From Pelagadaptatus aseana (GTDB lineage Bacteria; Pseudomonadota; Gammaproteobacteria; Pseudomonadales; Cellvibrionaceae): a DNA stretch of 37,180 bases. The position numbers and the translations under genes were made by a program. The notes under the pieces were generated by a model. That model saw only the letters and a list, made by a program, of their open reading frames with translations, did no database searches and was not told where the DNA came from. Location: assembly GCA_040365065.1 (NCBI GenBank), contig BAABNI010000017.1, forward strand, positions 1-37,180, given 5' to 3'. Position 1 is the first letter of the stretch. The number at the start of each line of letters is the position of its first letter. Shown here piece after piece: positions 1 through 7,379 of the stretch.

Positions 1-360
1 GGTGGCAGGCTTCTTGGCAGCTGGTTTCTTGGCAGCTTTCTTGGTGCCTTTAACCTTTTCGATCTGCTCATTAACAGCCTTGCTTACCTTGTCAGTTTGC
101 TCTTCGATTTTTTCGATCAGCTCAGAAACAAACTTGTCAGCTTTTTCGTTCAGCTCGCGAGCAGTGGAGTACAGCTTGGAAGCAGCGTCGTCGTGCTTGG
201 TCTTAACAGACTCAACAGTCAGAGACTTGGCTTTTTCTTCCAGCTTCTCAACAGCTTCGAAAGACTTGCTGGCAGCAGACTGGTGTTGCTTCTCAGCAGC
301 GTCGATGCCTTTAACGATGGTGGATTGAACTTTTTCCTGGAAAGATTTCAGTTTGCTCAT
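1..360 (-). CDS. Phasin-like / histone H1-like Ala-Lys-rich protein (partial, C-terminus outside window)
   Basis: The minus strand is open from an ATG at 360 to the window edge, 120 codons without a stop, so the C-terminus is missing. The ATG is preceded by AGAGG at 369-373 (minus sense) with 8 bases spacing. Residues 1-103 are heptad-rich, highly charged helix with many Ala, Glu and Lys and no membrane segment. From about residue 104 the sequence becomes a basic KKAAKKPAAKKPA-type tail. That arrangement resembles PhaF-type phasins, which bind polyhydroxyalkanoate granules and DNA, and AlgP/histone H1-like proteins. Which one applies cannot be settled because the tail is cut. Codons are of the highly expressed type. 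Plus-strand open frames over this region are shadows. The 134 bases between this start and the next gene must hold its promoter; no clear box was seen. Confidence 0.7.
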   Translation of the reverse strand, partial: MSKLKSFQEKVQSTIVKGIDAAEKQHQSAASKSFEAVEKLEEKAKSLTVESVKTKHDDAASKLYSTARELNEKADKFVSELIEKIEEQTDKVSKAVNEQIEKVKGTKKAAKKPAAKKPAT

Positions 361-494
361 TGTGAAAACCTCTGTTTCTAAAGTGAATAATTGGTTTAAA
401 AGTCTCTCAACATCAGGCGTTATGCCAATGGAAACACCCTTTGTTAATTTGTGAGGTTCACTTTAGGGATAATTTTTAGAAAGTGCCTCCTAAT

Positions 495-1373
495 TTACCC
501 GTGGCGGTTGGCGAGCCAATCAAAGAAGGCCTGATTGGCTTGGGTGATGGTGTGATTCTTCAATTTTGCCAGTGCCAGATTGAGTTTTATTTGCGGCTTG
601 AGAGGCACCCCATTGATCTCGGGCTCCTGGTCGGCGAGTTGTTTCAAAGCAATGGTTGAACCGATGCCCTGTTTGACACTGCGGATCAACAAAGGCAGGA
701 AATTGGTCTGGAGGCGAACATCAAGCTCGATGTTCTGTGATCGACACATCTGATCGATGCGGTTACGGATAAAATAACCGGTTTCGTACAATGCCAGAGG
801 TTCATCTTGCAGGTCTTTGATGTGCAGGGACGAGCATTGCGATAAGTGGCTGTCGGGCCGGACGCAAACCACCAGTTCTTCACTGATCAGAGGGACAATT
901 TCCAGTGCGCTATGGTCGTAGGTGTCCTCCAGTGTGATCACGCCCAATTCAATTTTCCTGTCCAGAAGCTGCTGGCTGATTTCCCGGGTGCCGAGCTGGG
1001 ATACTGCAGCTGTGAGTCCGGGGTAGGTCTGCAGAAATTCACTGAGCAAATCCGGAAGAAAATAAGTGGCCAGCATGGCCGGGCTGCTGATGCATAGTTG
1101 GCCTCGCAGCAGTTGTCCGGTGGCGGTCACAGAGGACTTGAGTGCGTTTACCTCCGCCAGAATGGTCTCTGCTCGCCGCAGGACTTCGCTGCCTTCACGG
1201 GTTATCTCAATGCCTCTTCCTATGCGGTTAAACAAGGGGGTTCCCAATTCATCCTCGAGTTTTTTAACTGCGATGCTGACTGCCGGCTGGGCAATATGGA
1301 GTTTTTCGGCGGCTTTGCGGAAGCTGTTGGCAACAGCCACTTCACGAAAAATACTGAGTTTACGTAAATCCAT
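495..1373 (-). CDS. gcdR: LysR-family transcriptional regulator, GcdR-like (glutarate catabolism)
   Basis: This 292-residue protein has the standard LysR layout. An N-terminal winged helix-turn-helix spans residues about 1-60 (FRKAAEKLHIAQPAVSIAVK carries the recognition helix), followed by a linker helix and a LysR substrate-binding domain from about 90 to 290. It is transcribed divergently from gcdH with a 103-base gap containing overlapping palindromes at 1373-1394. LysR regulators usually control the divergent neighbour, and in Pseudomonas the regulator GcdR sits beside gcdH and responds to glutarate. The role here is therefore inferred to be activation of the gcdH-CoA-transferase pair. 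The LysR fold is certain; the name rests on context. Confidence 0.8.
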   Translation of the reverse strand: MDLRKLSIFREVAVANSFRKAAEKLHIAQPAVSIAVKKLEDELGTPLFNRIGRGIEITREGSEVLRRAETILAEVNALKSSVTATGQLLRGQLCISSPAMLATYFLPDLLSEFLQTYPGLTAAVSQLGTREISQQLLDRKIELGVITLEDTYDHSALEIVPLISEELVVCVRPDSHLSQCSSLHIKDLQDEPLALYETGYFIRNRIDQMCRSQNIELDVRLQTNFLPLLIRSVKQGIGSTIALKQLADQEPEINGVPLKPQIKLNLALAKLKNHTITQANQAFFDWLANRHG

Positions 1374-1394
1374 TATCGATAATCATATGGTTAT
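1373..1394. promoter_or_regulatory. Palindromic LysR-type operator candidate between gcdR and gcdH
   Basis: Two overlapping palindromes lie immediately upstream of the regulator start: TTATCGATAA at 1373-1382 (perfect) and ATAATCATATGGTTAT at 1379-1394 (14 of 16 bases symmetrical). Their position overlapping the regulator's own start codon fits an autoregulatory/activator site for a LysR protein. The AT-rich stretch to about 1440 follows. Binding is inferred only. Confidence 0.45.
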
Positions 1395-1476
1395 TAATTC
1401 GATATATATTATATATTTTTTTAATGTATTTGTTGCGTTTATAGTGGGCCCATAGATTGGATTGGAGATAAACAGA

Positions 1477-2661
1477 ATGACCAATGGCAAGAACTGGCAA
1501 AAATTGGATTGGCAGGACCCTTTTTTACTGGAACAGCAACTGACCGACGAGCAACGTATGGTGCGTGACAGCGCCCGTCAGTATGCGCAGGAAAAACTCG
1601 CCCCTCGGGTGCAGCAAGCCTATCGCAATGAGCAGACAGACCCCGCCGTTTTCCGGGAAATGGGTGAAATGGGACTGCTGGGCGCGACCATTCAGGGGTA
1701 TGGCTGCCCGGGAGTTGATTACATCAGCTACGGTCTGATAGCCCGTGAGATCGAGCGGGTTGATTCCGGTTATCGCTCCATGATGAGTGTTCAGTCCTCG
1801 CTGGTGATGTATCCGATATATGCCTATGGCAATGAGGCGCAGCGTGAAAAATACCTGCCGAAGCTGGCTTCAGGCGAGTGGATTGGCTGTTTTGGTTTGA
1901 CTGAACCAGATCACGGTTCCGATCCCGGTGGCATGGTGACCCGCGCCAGATCCGTAGACGGCGGTTACCGTCTGACCGGCAGTAAAATGTGGATATCCAA
2001 CAGCCCCATTGCTGATGTGTTTGTGGTTTGGGCCAAAACCGATGACGACAAGATTCGGGGTTTTATTCTGGAAAAGGGCATGGAGGGGCTTTCGGCCCCC
2101 AAAATTGAAGGTAAGCTGGCGCTGCGTGCCTCCATCACCGGCGAGATTGTGCTCGATGAGGTGTTTGTCGGTGAGGATCAGTTGTTGCCTAATGTGCATG
2201 GTTTGAAAGGGCCGTTTGGGTGTTTGAATAATGCCCGCTTTGGTATTGCCTGGGGTGCGCTTGGTGCGGCTGAGAGCTGTTGGCATACCGCTCGTCAGTA
2301 CACTCTGGATCGCAAACAGTTCGGTGTGCCGCTGGCATCCAAACAGTTGGTGCAACTGAAGTTGGCCGATATGCAGACCGAAATCAGCTTGGCCTTGCAG
2401 GGTTGTTTTCGTGCCGGTCAATTGATGGGCGAAGACAATATATCCCCGGATCTGATTTCCATGATCAAACGCAACTCCTGTGGCAAAGCTCTGCAGGTGG
2501 CGCGGACCGCTCGCGATATGCTGGGCGGGAATGGTATTTCCGATGAGTTTCCAATCATGCGCCACATGTCCAACCTTGAGGTGGTGAATACCTATGAGGG
2601 TACCCACGATATTCATGCGCTGATTCTTGGTCGGGCGCAAACGGATCTGGCGGCCTTCTGA
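1477..2661 (+). CDS. gcdH: Glutaryl-CoA dehydrogenase
   Basis: This 394-residue acyl-CoA dehydrogenase oxidatively decarboxylates glutaryl-CoA to crotonyl-CoA, passing electrons from FAD to electron-transfer flavoprotein. It acts in lysine, tryptophan and glutarate breakdown. Seen in the sequence: the N-terminal helical domain, the middle beta-domain signature CFGLTEPDHGSDPGGM, the substrate-pocket segment GSKMWISNSPIAD, the flavin-binding QTEISLA/LGGNGISDEF region and the C-terminal NTYEGTHDIHALILGRA, whose Glu in YEGTHD is the catalytic base of this family. An upstream in-frame TTG at 1462 exists, but ATG 1477 has GGAG at 1464-1467 with 9 bases spacing and is preferred. The stop at 2659-2661 nearly touches the next start, so the two genes are translated together. 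Confidence 0.93.
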   Translation: MTNGKNWQKLDWQDPFLLEQQLTDEQRMVRDSARQYAQEKLAPRVQQAYRNEQTDPAVFREMGEMGLLGATIQGYGCPGVDYISYGLIAREIERVDSGYRSMMSVQSSLVMYPIYAYGNEAQREKYLPKLASGEWIGCFGLTEPDHGSDPGGMVTRARSVDGGYRLTGSKMWISNSPIADVFVVWAKTDDDKIRGFILEKGMEGLSAPKIEGKLALRASITGEIVLDEVFVGEDQLLPNVHGLKGPFGCLNNARFGIAWGALGAAESCWHTARQYTLDRKQFGVPLASKQLVQLKLADMQTEISLALQGCFRAGQLMGEDNISPDLISMIKRNSCGKALQVARTARDMLGGNGISDEFPIMRHMSNLEVVNTYEGTHDIHALILGRAQTDLAAF

Positions 2662-2662
2662 T

Positions 2663-3814
2663 ATGGGTGCCTTATCCCACTTGAAGGTTCTGGATTTATC
2701 TCGGGTGCTTGCGGGCCCCTGGTCCAGTCAGATTCTGGCTGACCTCGGGGCCGAGGTGATCAAGGTGGAACACCCCGAGGGTGGCGATGACACCCGCAAG
2801 TGGGGACCTCCTTTTCTCGATGACGTCGAGGGCAATGCCACCTCTGAGTCCGCCTACTTTATCTGTACAAACCGCAATAAAAAGTCAGTATGTATTGATA
2901 TGCGCACCGAACAGGGGCAGCAGCGTTTGCATCAACTGATCGCTGAAAGCGATATCCTGCTGGAAAATTTCAAAGTGGGGGGCTTGGCCAAATACGGTCT
3001 GGATTATGCCAGTCTGTCACAGCTGCACCCGCGTCTTATTTATTGTTCCATAACCGGGTTTGGTCAGACGGGTCCGTACAAAGATCGTCCCGGTTACGAT
3101 TTTCTGGTGCAGGCCATGGGGGGGCTGATGAGCGTCACCGGTCTGCCTGATGGTGAGCCGGGGGCCGGGCCACAGAAGGTTGGCGTGGCTTTGACGGATA
3201 TCATGACCGGGCTCTACGCCACCATTGGTATTCTGGCAGCGCTGGCCGATCGTGAGAGAACGGGGCAGGGTCAGCAGGTGGATCTGGCATTGCTGGATGT
3301 GACAGCTGCGACTCTGGCCAATCAGGCCAGTAACTATCTGGTTGGCAATCAGGTGCCCGGCCGGCTGGGTAATGCCCACCCCAATATTGTGCCCTACCAG
3401 AGTTTTGCCACAGCAGACGGGCACTGCATTATTGCCGTCGGCAACGATGGTCAGTTTCAACGGCTGCTGGAGGTGTTGGGGCTGGATCATCTTAAGAGTG
3501 ATGTTCGGTTTACCACTAACCAGCTGCGGGTGCTGCATCGGGATGAATTGATTCCGCTGTTGCAGGAGGTACTGCTGAAACAGGGCAAGTGGCAGTGGCT
3601 GGCAGCTCTTGAACAGGCCAAGGTGCCGGCAGGCCCCATCAATACCATCGATGAGGTATTTGCTGATCCCCAGATTCAGGCTCGCGATATGGTGGTGGAG
3701 CTGCCTCATGAGAGTGGTGGTCAGGTGAAAATGGCCGGTAATCCCATCAAGCTTTCCAGAACGCCTGTTGAGTACAAGAATTCAGCGCCTCTGCTAGGGC
3801 AGCACTCCAGATAA
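2663..3814 (+). CDS. gcdG: CaiB/BaiF class III CoA-transferase, probable glutarate CoA-transferase
   Basis: This 383-residue family III CoA-transferase would activate glutarate to glutaryl-CoA for the dehydrogenase encoded one base upstream, using succinyl-CoA or a similar donor. Visible features are the N-terminal Rossmann-like start (LDLSRVLAGPW, LGAEVIKVEHPEGGDDTR), the family segment SITGFGQTGPYKDRPGYDF, and the catalytic-aspartate region VDLALLDV with Asp212 in the position that forms the aspartyl-CoA thioester in this family. The ATG at 2663 is chosen because it follows the gcdH stop directly; the longer open frame from 2627 would overlap gcdH. In Pseudomonas a CoA-transferase is paired with gcdH in the same way. 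The substrate is inferred from context. Confidence 0.85.
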   Translation: MGALSHLKVLDLSRVLAGPWSSQILADLGAEVIKVEHPEGGDDTRKWGPPFLDDVEGNATSESAYFICTNRNKKSVCIDMRTEQGQQRLHQLIAESDILLENFKVGGLAKYGLDYASLSQLHPRLIYCSITGFGQTGPYKDRPGYDFLVQAMGGLMSVTGLPDGEPGAGPQKVGVALTDIMTGLYATIGILAALADRERTGQGQQVDLALLDVTAATLANQASNYLVGNQVPGRLGNAHPNIVPYQSFATADGHCIIAVGNDGQFQRLLEVLGLDHLKSDVRFTTNQLRVLHRDELIPLLQEVLLKQGKWQWLAALEQAKVPAGPINTIDEVFADPQIQARDMVVELPHESGGQVKMAGNPIKLSRTPVEYKNSAPLLGQHSR

Positions 3815-3897
3815 TAGTGGTCTGGGGGAGGTTGCTTCCGGGTGCTTGCGGTGACACACTGCGCCCACAATTAAGTACCCTGTTTTGGAGAGAAGTT

Positions 3898-5028
3898 ATG
3901 TCAGGCCTGCTGCCCAATGTCGATCCCGATGGATTGCTGGAATATTCCGTTGTGTTTACCGATCGTTCCCTGAATCACATGTCACAGAAGTTTCAGGGTG
4001 TGATGAACGATATTTCGGCCACTCTGAAAGACGTTTATAACGCCGACAGTGTGACGGTGGTTCCCGGTGGTGGTACCTATGCCATGGAAGCCGTGGCCCG
4101 TCAGTTTGCCACGGATCAGAAATGCCTGATCATCCGCAATGGTTGGTTCAGCTTTCGCTGGACCCAGATTCTTGAAGCGGGTGCCATTGCCTCTGAGGCC
4201 ATTGTAATGAAGGCTCAGCGTCAATCTGACGATCTGCAGGCACCTTTCGCCCCTGCGGCCATCGATGACGTTGTTGCTACCATCAAGTCTGAAAAACCGG
4301 CTATGGTGTTTGCCCCGCATGTGGAAACCGCCTCTGGCATGATGCTGTCCGATGATTACATCAAAGCCGTAGCCGAGGCTGTTCACTCTGTGGGCGGCCT
4401 GTTTGTGCTCGATTGCATTGCCTCCGGCACCATCTGGGTGGATATGAAATCACTGGGTGTGGACGTGCTGATCAGCGCGCCGCAAAAAGGTTGGAGCGCA
4501 TCTCCTTGCAGTGGTCTGGTGATGATGACTGCCGCGGCCAATGCCCGTCTGGCTGAGACGACCAGCAGCAGTTTTGCCTGTGATCTGAAAAAATGGCGCC
4601 AGATTATGGAGGCCTACGAAAACGGTGGTCACGCCTATCATGCCACCATGCCCACCGATGCCTTGACCCAGTTTCGCGACACCATGCTGGAAACCAAAGA
4701 GTATGGTTTTGACAAGGTGCGCGCCGAGCAGCAGGAGCTGGGCGATCGGGTTCGGGCCCTGCTGAAGGCCCGTGGCATTCAGAGTGTCGCCGCTGAAGGT
4801 TTTGAGGCTCCGGGGGTGGTGGTAAGTTACACCCGCGATGCCGAGGTGCAAACCGGTAAGAAGTTTCTGTCTCTGGGGCTGCAGATTGCCGCAGGTGTGC
4901 CCTTGCAGTGCGATGAGCCTGAGGGTTTCCAGACTTTCCGTCTGGGGCTGTTTGGTCTCGACAAGCTGCACAATATCGACCGCACCGTTGCCAATCTGGA
5001 AGAGGCTCTTGATAAAGCGGGACTCTGA
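3898..5028 (+). CDS. Class V PLP-dependent aminotransferase
   Basis: This 376-residue fold-type I enzyme belongs to the alanine-glyoxylate/serine-glyoxylate aminotransferase group. Seen: a cofactor phosphate-binding glycine-rich loop (PGGGTYAMEA, about 56-65), Asp172 in FVLDCIASG as the likely partner of the pyridine nitrogen, and Lys197 in SAPQKGWSASP as the Schiff-base lysine. GGAG lies at 3887-3890 before the ATG, giving a good start; the open frame extends upstream without support. It follows the CoA-transferase by 83 bases, so it may be cotranscribed or have its own promoter. Its amino donor cannot be read from the sequence. A link to lysine or glutarate catabolism is possible by position only. 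Confidence 0.85.
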   Translation: MSGLLPNVDPDGLLEYSVVFTDRSLNHMSQKFQGVMNDISATLKDVYNADSVTVVPGGGTYAMEAVARQFATDQKCLIIRNGWFSFRWTQILEAGAIASEAIVMKAQRQSDDLQAPFAPAAIDDVVATIKSEKPAMVFAPHVETASGMMLSDDYIKAVAEAVHSVGGLFVLDCIASGTIWVDMKSLGVDVLISAPQKGWSASPCSGLVMMTAAANARLAETTSSSFACDLKKWRQIMEAYENGGHAYHATMPTDALTQFRDTMLETKEYGFDKVRAEQQELGDRVRALLKARGIQSVAAEGFEAPGVVVSYTRDAEVQTGKKFLSLGLQIAAGVPLQCDEPEGFQTFRLGLFGLDKLHNIDRTVANLEEALDKAGL

Positions 5029-5052
5029 GTTCCGCAACCTCTGATATCTGTC

Positions 5053-5090
5053 AGTTCCGGCCCGATTCCTTACTTTTCGGTGCCGGGACT
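5053..5090 (+). terminator. Possible hairpin terminator after the aminotransferase gene
   Basis: AGTTCCGGC (5053-5061) can pair with GCCGGGACT (5082-5090) with one G-T pair. A short inner stem of CCGA with TCGG is also possible. The tail GTATCTTCTTCGGTATTTT is only moderately T-rich, so termination strength is uncertain. Confidence 0.4.
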
Positions 5091-5151
5091 GTATCTTCTT
5101 CGGTATTTTGATATATTTGAGTAATCCATAACTCATAAAAAATACCCATCC

Positions 5152-6570
5152 ATGCCCCTGCTCAAACTATGCTTATTGGTCATCTGGCTTGCGTCGCTGG
5201 CACCCTCTGCCCTTTCAGCGTCCGTGCTGAAGATGGATTGTTTTGCCGCGGATGATGGCAGCCCCTACTCACCATTGACATCTTTGCTGCGTGAATTGTT
5301 TGAGCCGTTTGATAAGGAGCTGGTCTGGCAGAGTGAGATGACCGTGCCCGGCACCAGTCAACAGTTGATTGACGGAGAGCTGGATGGCTCCTGCGGCCGA
5401 CTCAAGGTCAGTAACCATCAAGAAATCTGGCCGGATATGGTGTTTCTGGATGTCCCGGTGGCGGCCGTTCATACCGCCATCTGGGTGCGGCGTGATACCG
5501 AGAGGCTGGATCCAAGGTCTGACAAAATCGGTTATCTGAAAAGTATGGAAGTGTTTCAGGATCAGGCGAGTGCCATGGGGTTTGCCAATGCTGTTGCTTT
5601 TGATCAACCGGGGGCACTGTTTGAGTCACTGCGGCAGGGTGAGTTAGATGGCATCTTTGGTGATGAGGGCTTGCTGGGTTTTGATCAGCATGTGGCTGGT
5701 ATGCGCCATGAAGGGCTGTATGTCTATGAGCGCATCTCCAAGCTTCAGGCCTATCCGATGATTCACAAACGCTTTGCCCATCTGAAGTCGGCATTGGAGG
5801 CGCGCTTATCCATACTCACCCGGCGCTTTATGGACAATACGGTGGCCCTGCAAATGCCGGGACAGCTGCCTGCCCCTGGTGCTGAAACCATTGTCTTTGG
5901 TTGTCCACGCTATCCGGGGTCATTAATCAGTAATGCCTTCGAAGCGTTGCACAGTCAGGCTTTTGCTCGACTGGGTATGGCTTTTAAAATGGAATCCCTG
6001 CCTTTTTTACGGGTAGAGCAGGGGTTGGCTGATGGCCGTTTCGGAGGCTCCTGTGGTCGCCCGGTTTCTCTGGATAGCGCTTTGGGTGTTCCGCTGGTGC
6101 CGGTGGATTATCTGTTGGCGAGAATTTCGATTCAGTTGTGGGGCGCCCGTCAGCAGCTGAGGCAGGAATCCCTGTTTGAGCTCCCAGAGGGCAGTCGTGT
6201 TGCTGCCGTCAGAGGCATCTCACTGGGGCCGGTCGACTTGCGGCGCTATTTTCAGGATCGTGGTGTAAACCTGATCGAGCGTGGTGATGTACGTCAGGTT
6301 GTGGAAATGATCTCCAAGGGTGAAGTGGATTATGTACTGGGTTATCAGACGCCGTTTATGGATGCCATGAATACCGTCAAGGTGAAGCGGGATCTCTATC
6401 TGATTGCCTCCGGCCCGAAAGAGAAAATTATCCCGTTTTTGTCGGAGCAATACGCGCACTTGCGTGATGATTATGCTCAGGCCCTGTTGGGGGTGGGGGT
6501 CAACTTTGATCAGGTGGTACTGGAACTGTCCAATCGCTCTCTGGTGTATTACTACCCCGACTACGAATAA
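5152..6570 (+). CDS. Secreted protein with two tandem solute-binding-like modules
   Basis: This 472-residue protein starts with a signal peptide (residues about 1-23, cut near ALSAS). The mature part is an internal duplication. Cys30 and Cys251 are equivalent, and motif DGELDGSCGR (74-83) recurs as DGRFGGSCGR (294-303), so both motif and cysteine pair repeat at a 220-residue interval. Each half also ends with a segment of the type GELDGIFGDE (163-171) or GEVDYVLGYQ, as in the hinge region of family 3 periplasmic solute-binding proteins. Each half therefore looks like a degenerate periplasmic binding module with a possible disulfide. It lies 41 bases upstream of the DUF3450 gene and may belong to the TonB2 operon as a periplasmic ligand sensor or chaperone. 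No ligand can be named. No good ribosome-binding site is visible before the ATG. Confidence 0.7.
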   Translation: MPLLKLCLLVIWLASLAPSALSASVLKMDCFAADDGSPYSPLTSLLRELFEPFDKELVWQSEMTVPGTSQQLIDGELDGSCGRLKVSNHQEIWPDMVFLDVPVAAVHTAIWVRRDTERLDPRSDKIGYLKSMEVFQDQASAMGFANAVAFDQPGALFESLRQGELDGIFGDEGLLGFDQHVAGMRHEGLYVYERISKLQAYPMIHKRFAHLKSALEARLSILTRRFMDNTVALQMPGQLPAPGAETIVFGCPRYPGSLISNAFEALHSQAFARLGMAFKMESLPFLRVEQGLADGRFGGSCGRPVSLDSALGVPLVPVDYLLARISIQLWGARQQLRQESLFELPEGSRVAAVRGISLGPVDLRRYFQDRGVNLIERGDVRQVVEMISKGEVDYVLGYQTPFMDAMNTVKVKRDLYLIASGPKEKIIPFLSEQYAHLRDDYAQALLGVGVNFDQVVLELSNRSLVYYYPDYE

Positions 6571-6611
6571 CAATAACACTGCCGAATAACGTTAATTAAT
6601 CTGTTAATACT

Positions 6612-7379
6612 ATGCGAACACTCAAACACCTCTGGTGTGCGGCCACTCTGTTGCTGACCTGTAATCAGGTTGGTGCCGCCACTGTTAATGACAGCCTCAA
6701 AGTGGTTGAAACAACCAACCGCTCGGCCATTGCCTCTCAGAAAAAGGTAGACAAGCTGGCTCTGGAAACCCAGCGGATGCTGGAAGAATATCAACGCATC
6801 CTGCGCAATACCGAATATCAGGATGCCTACAATGCTCAGTTGCAGCAGTTGAAACAAAATCAGGCGATGGAAATCGATGCCCTGAAACAGCAACTCAATG
6901 ATATTAATGTCACTCAGATGCGTATTGTGCCTTTGATGTTCAGCATGGTCGATGCGCTGGAAAAGTTTGTGGTTCTGGATTTGCCCTTTCAGCAGGCCGA
7001 TCGCATCAGTGCCGTGGTTCAGTTAAAACAGCAGTTGCGCAACCCCAGTCTGTCCGTGCCGAATAAATATCGCATGCTGTTGGAAGCCTTTCAGGTAGAA
7101 AGTGACTATGGTCGCACTCTGGACGCCTATCAGGGGCGACTGAGTGAAGGTGAGGTGGAGCGCTCTGTAAACTTTTTAAGAGTGGGTCGCATCGCGCTCT
7201 ACTATCAGACGCTCGACGGACAGGAGAGTGGTTTGTGGCATGTTGAAAATGATCAATGGCAAGTGTTACCCGAGACCATGAATCACGCCATCAAACAGGC
7301 CATGCGTGTGGCCAGAAACCAGTTGTCGCCGCAGTTGATGAACTTGCCTGTGATCAAGCAGCAGGAGGGAGAATCATGA
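6612..7379 (+). CDS. DUF3450 family periplasmic coiled-coil protein of TonB2 systems
   Basis: This 255-residue secreted protein has a signal peptide ending near QVGAA (residue about 24). A long charged coiled coil from about 30 to 105 (LALETQRMLEEYQRIL and neighbours) is followed by a globular part to the C-terminus. This matches DUF3450, a family found as the first gene of TonB2-type operons in Vibrio and other gammaproteobacteria. Its stop codon overlaps the next start (ATGA at 7376-7379), so translation is coupled to the TtpC-like gene. Its likely role is in the periplasmic part of the energy-transducing complex, but the biochemical function is not established. Confidence 0.85.
   Translation: MRTLKHLWCAATLLLTCNQVGAATVNDSLKVVETTNRSAIASQKKVDKLALETQRMLEEYQRILRNTEYQDAYNAQLQQLKQNQAMEIDALKQQLNDINVTQMRIVPLMFSMVDALEKFVVLDLPFQQADRISAVVQLKQQLRNPSLSVPNKYRMLLEAFQVESDYGRTLDAYQGRLSEGEVERSVNFLRVGRIALYYQTLDGQESGLWHVENDQWQVLPETMNHAIKQAMRVARNQLSPQLMNLPVIKQQEGES

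Noticed and set aside
2..381. Two plus-strand open frames at the left edge
   Set aside because: The minus strand encodes a coherent helical protein with good start and ribosome site; plus frames give low-complexity Ser/Leu sequences.
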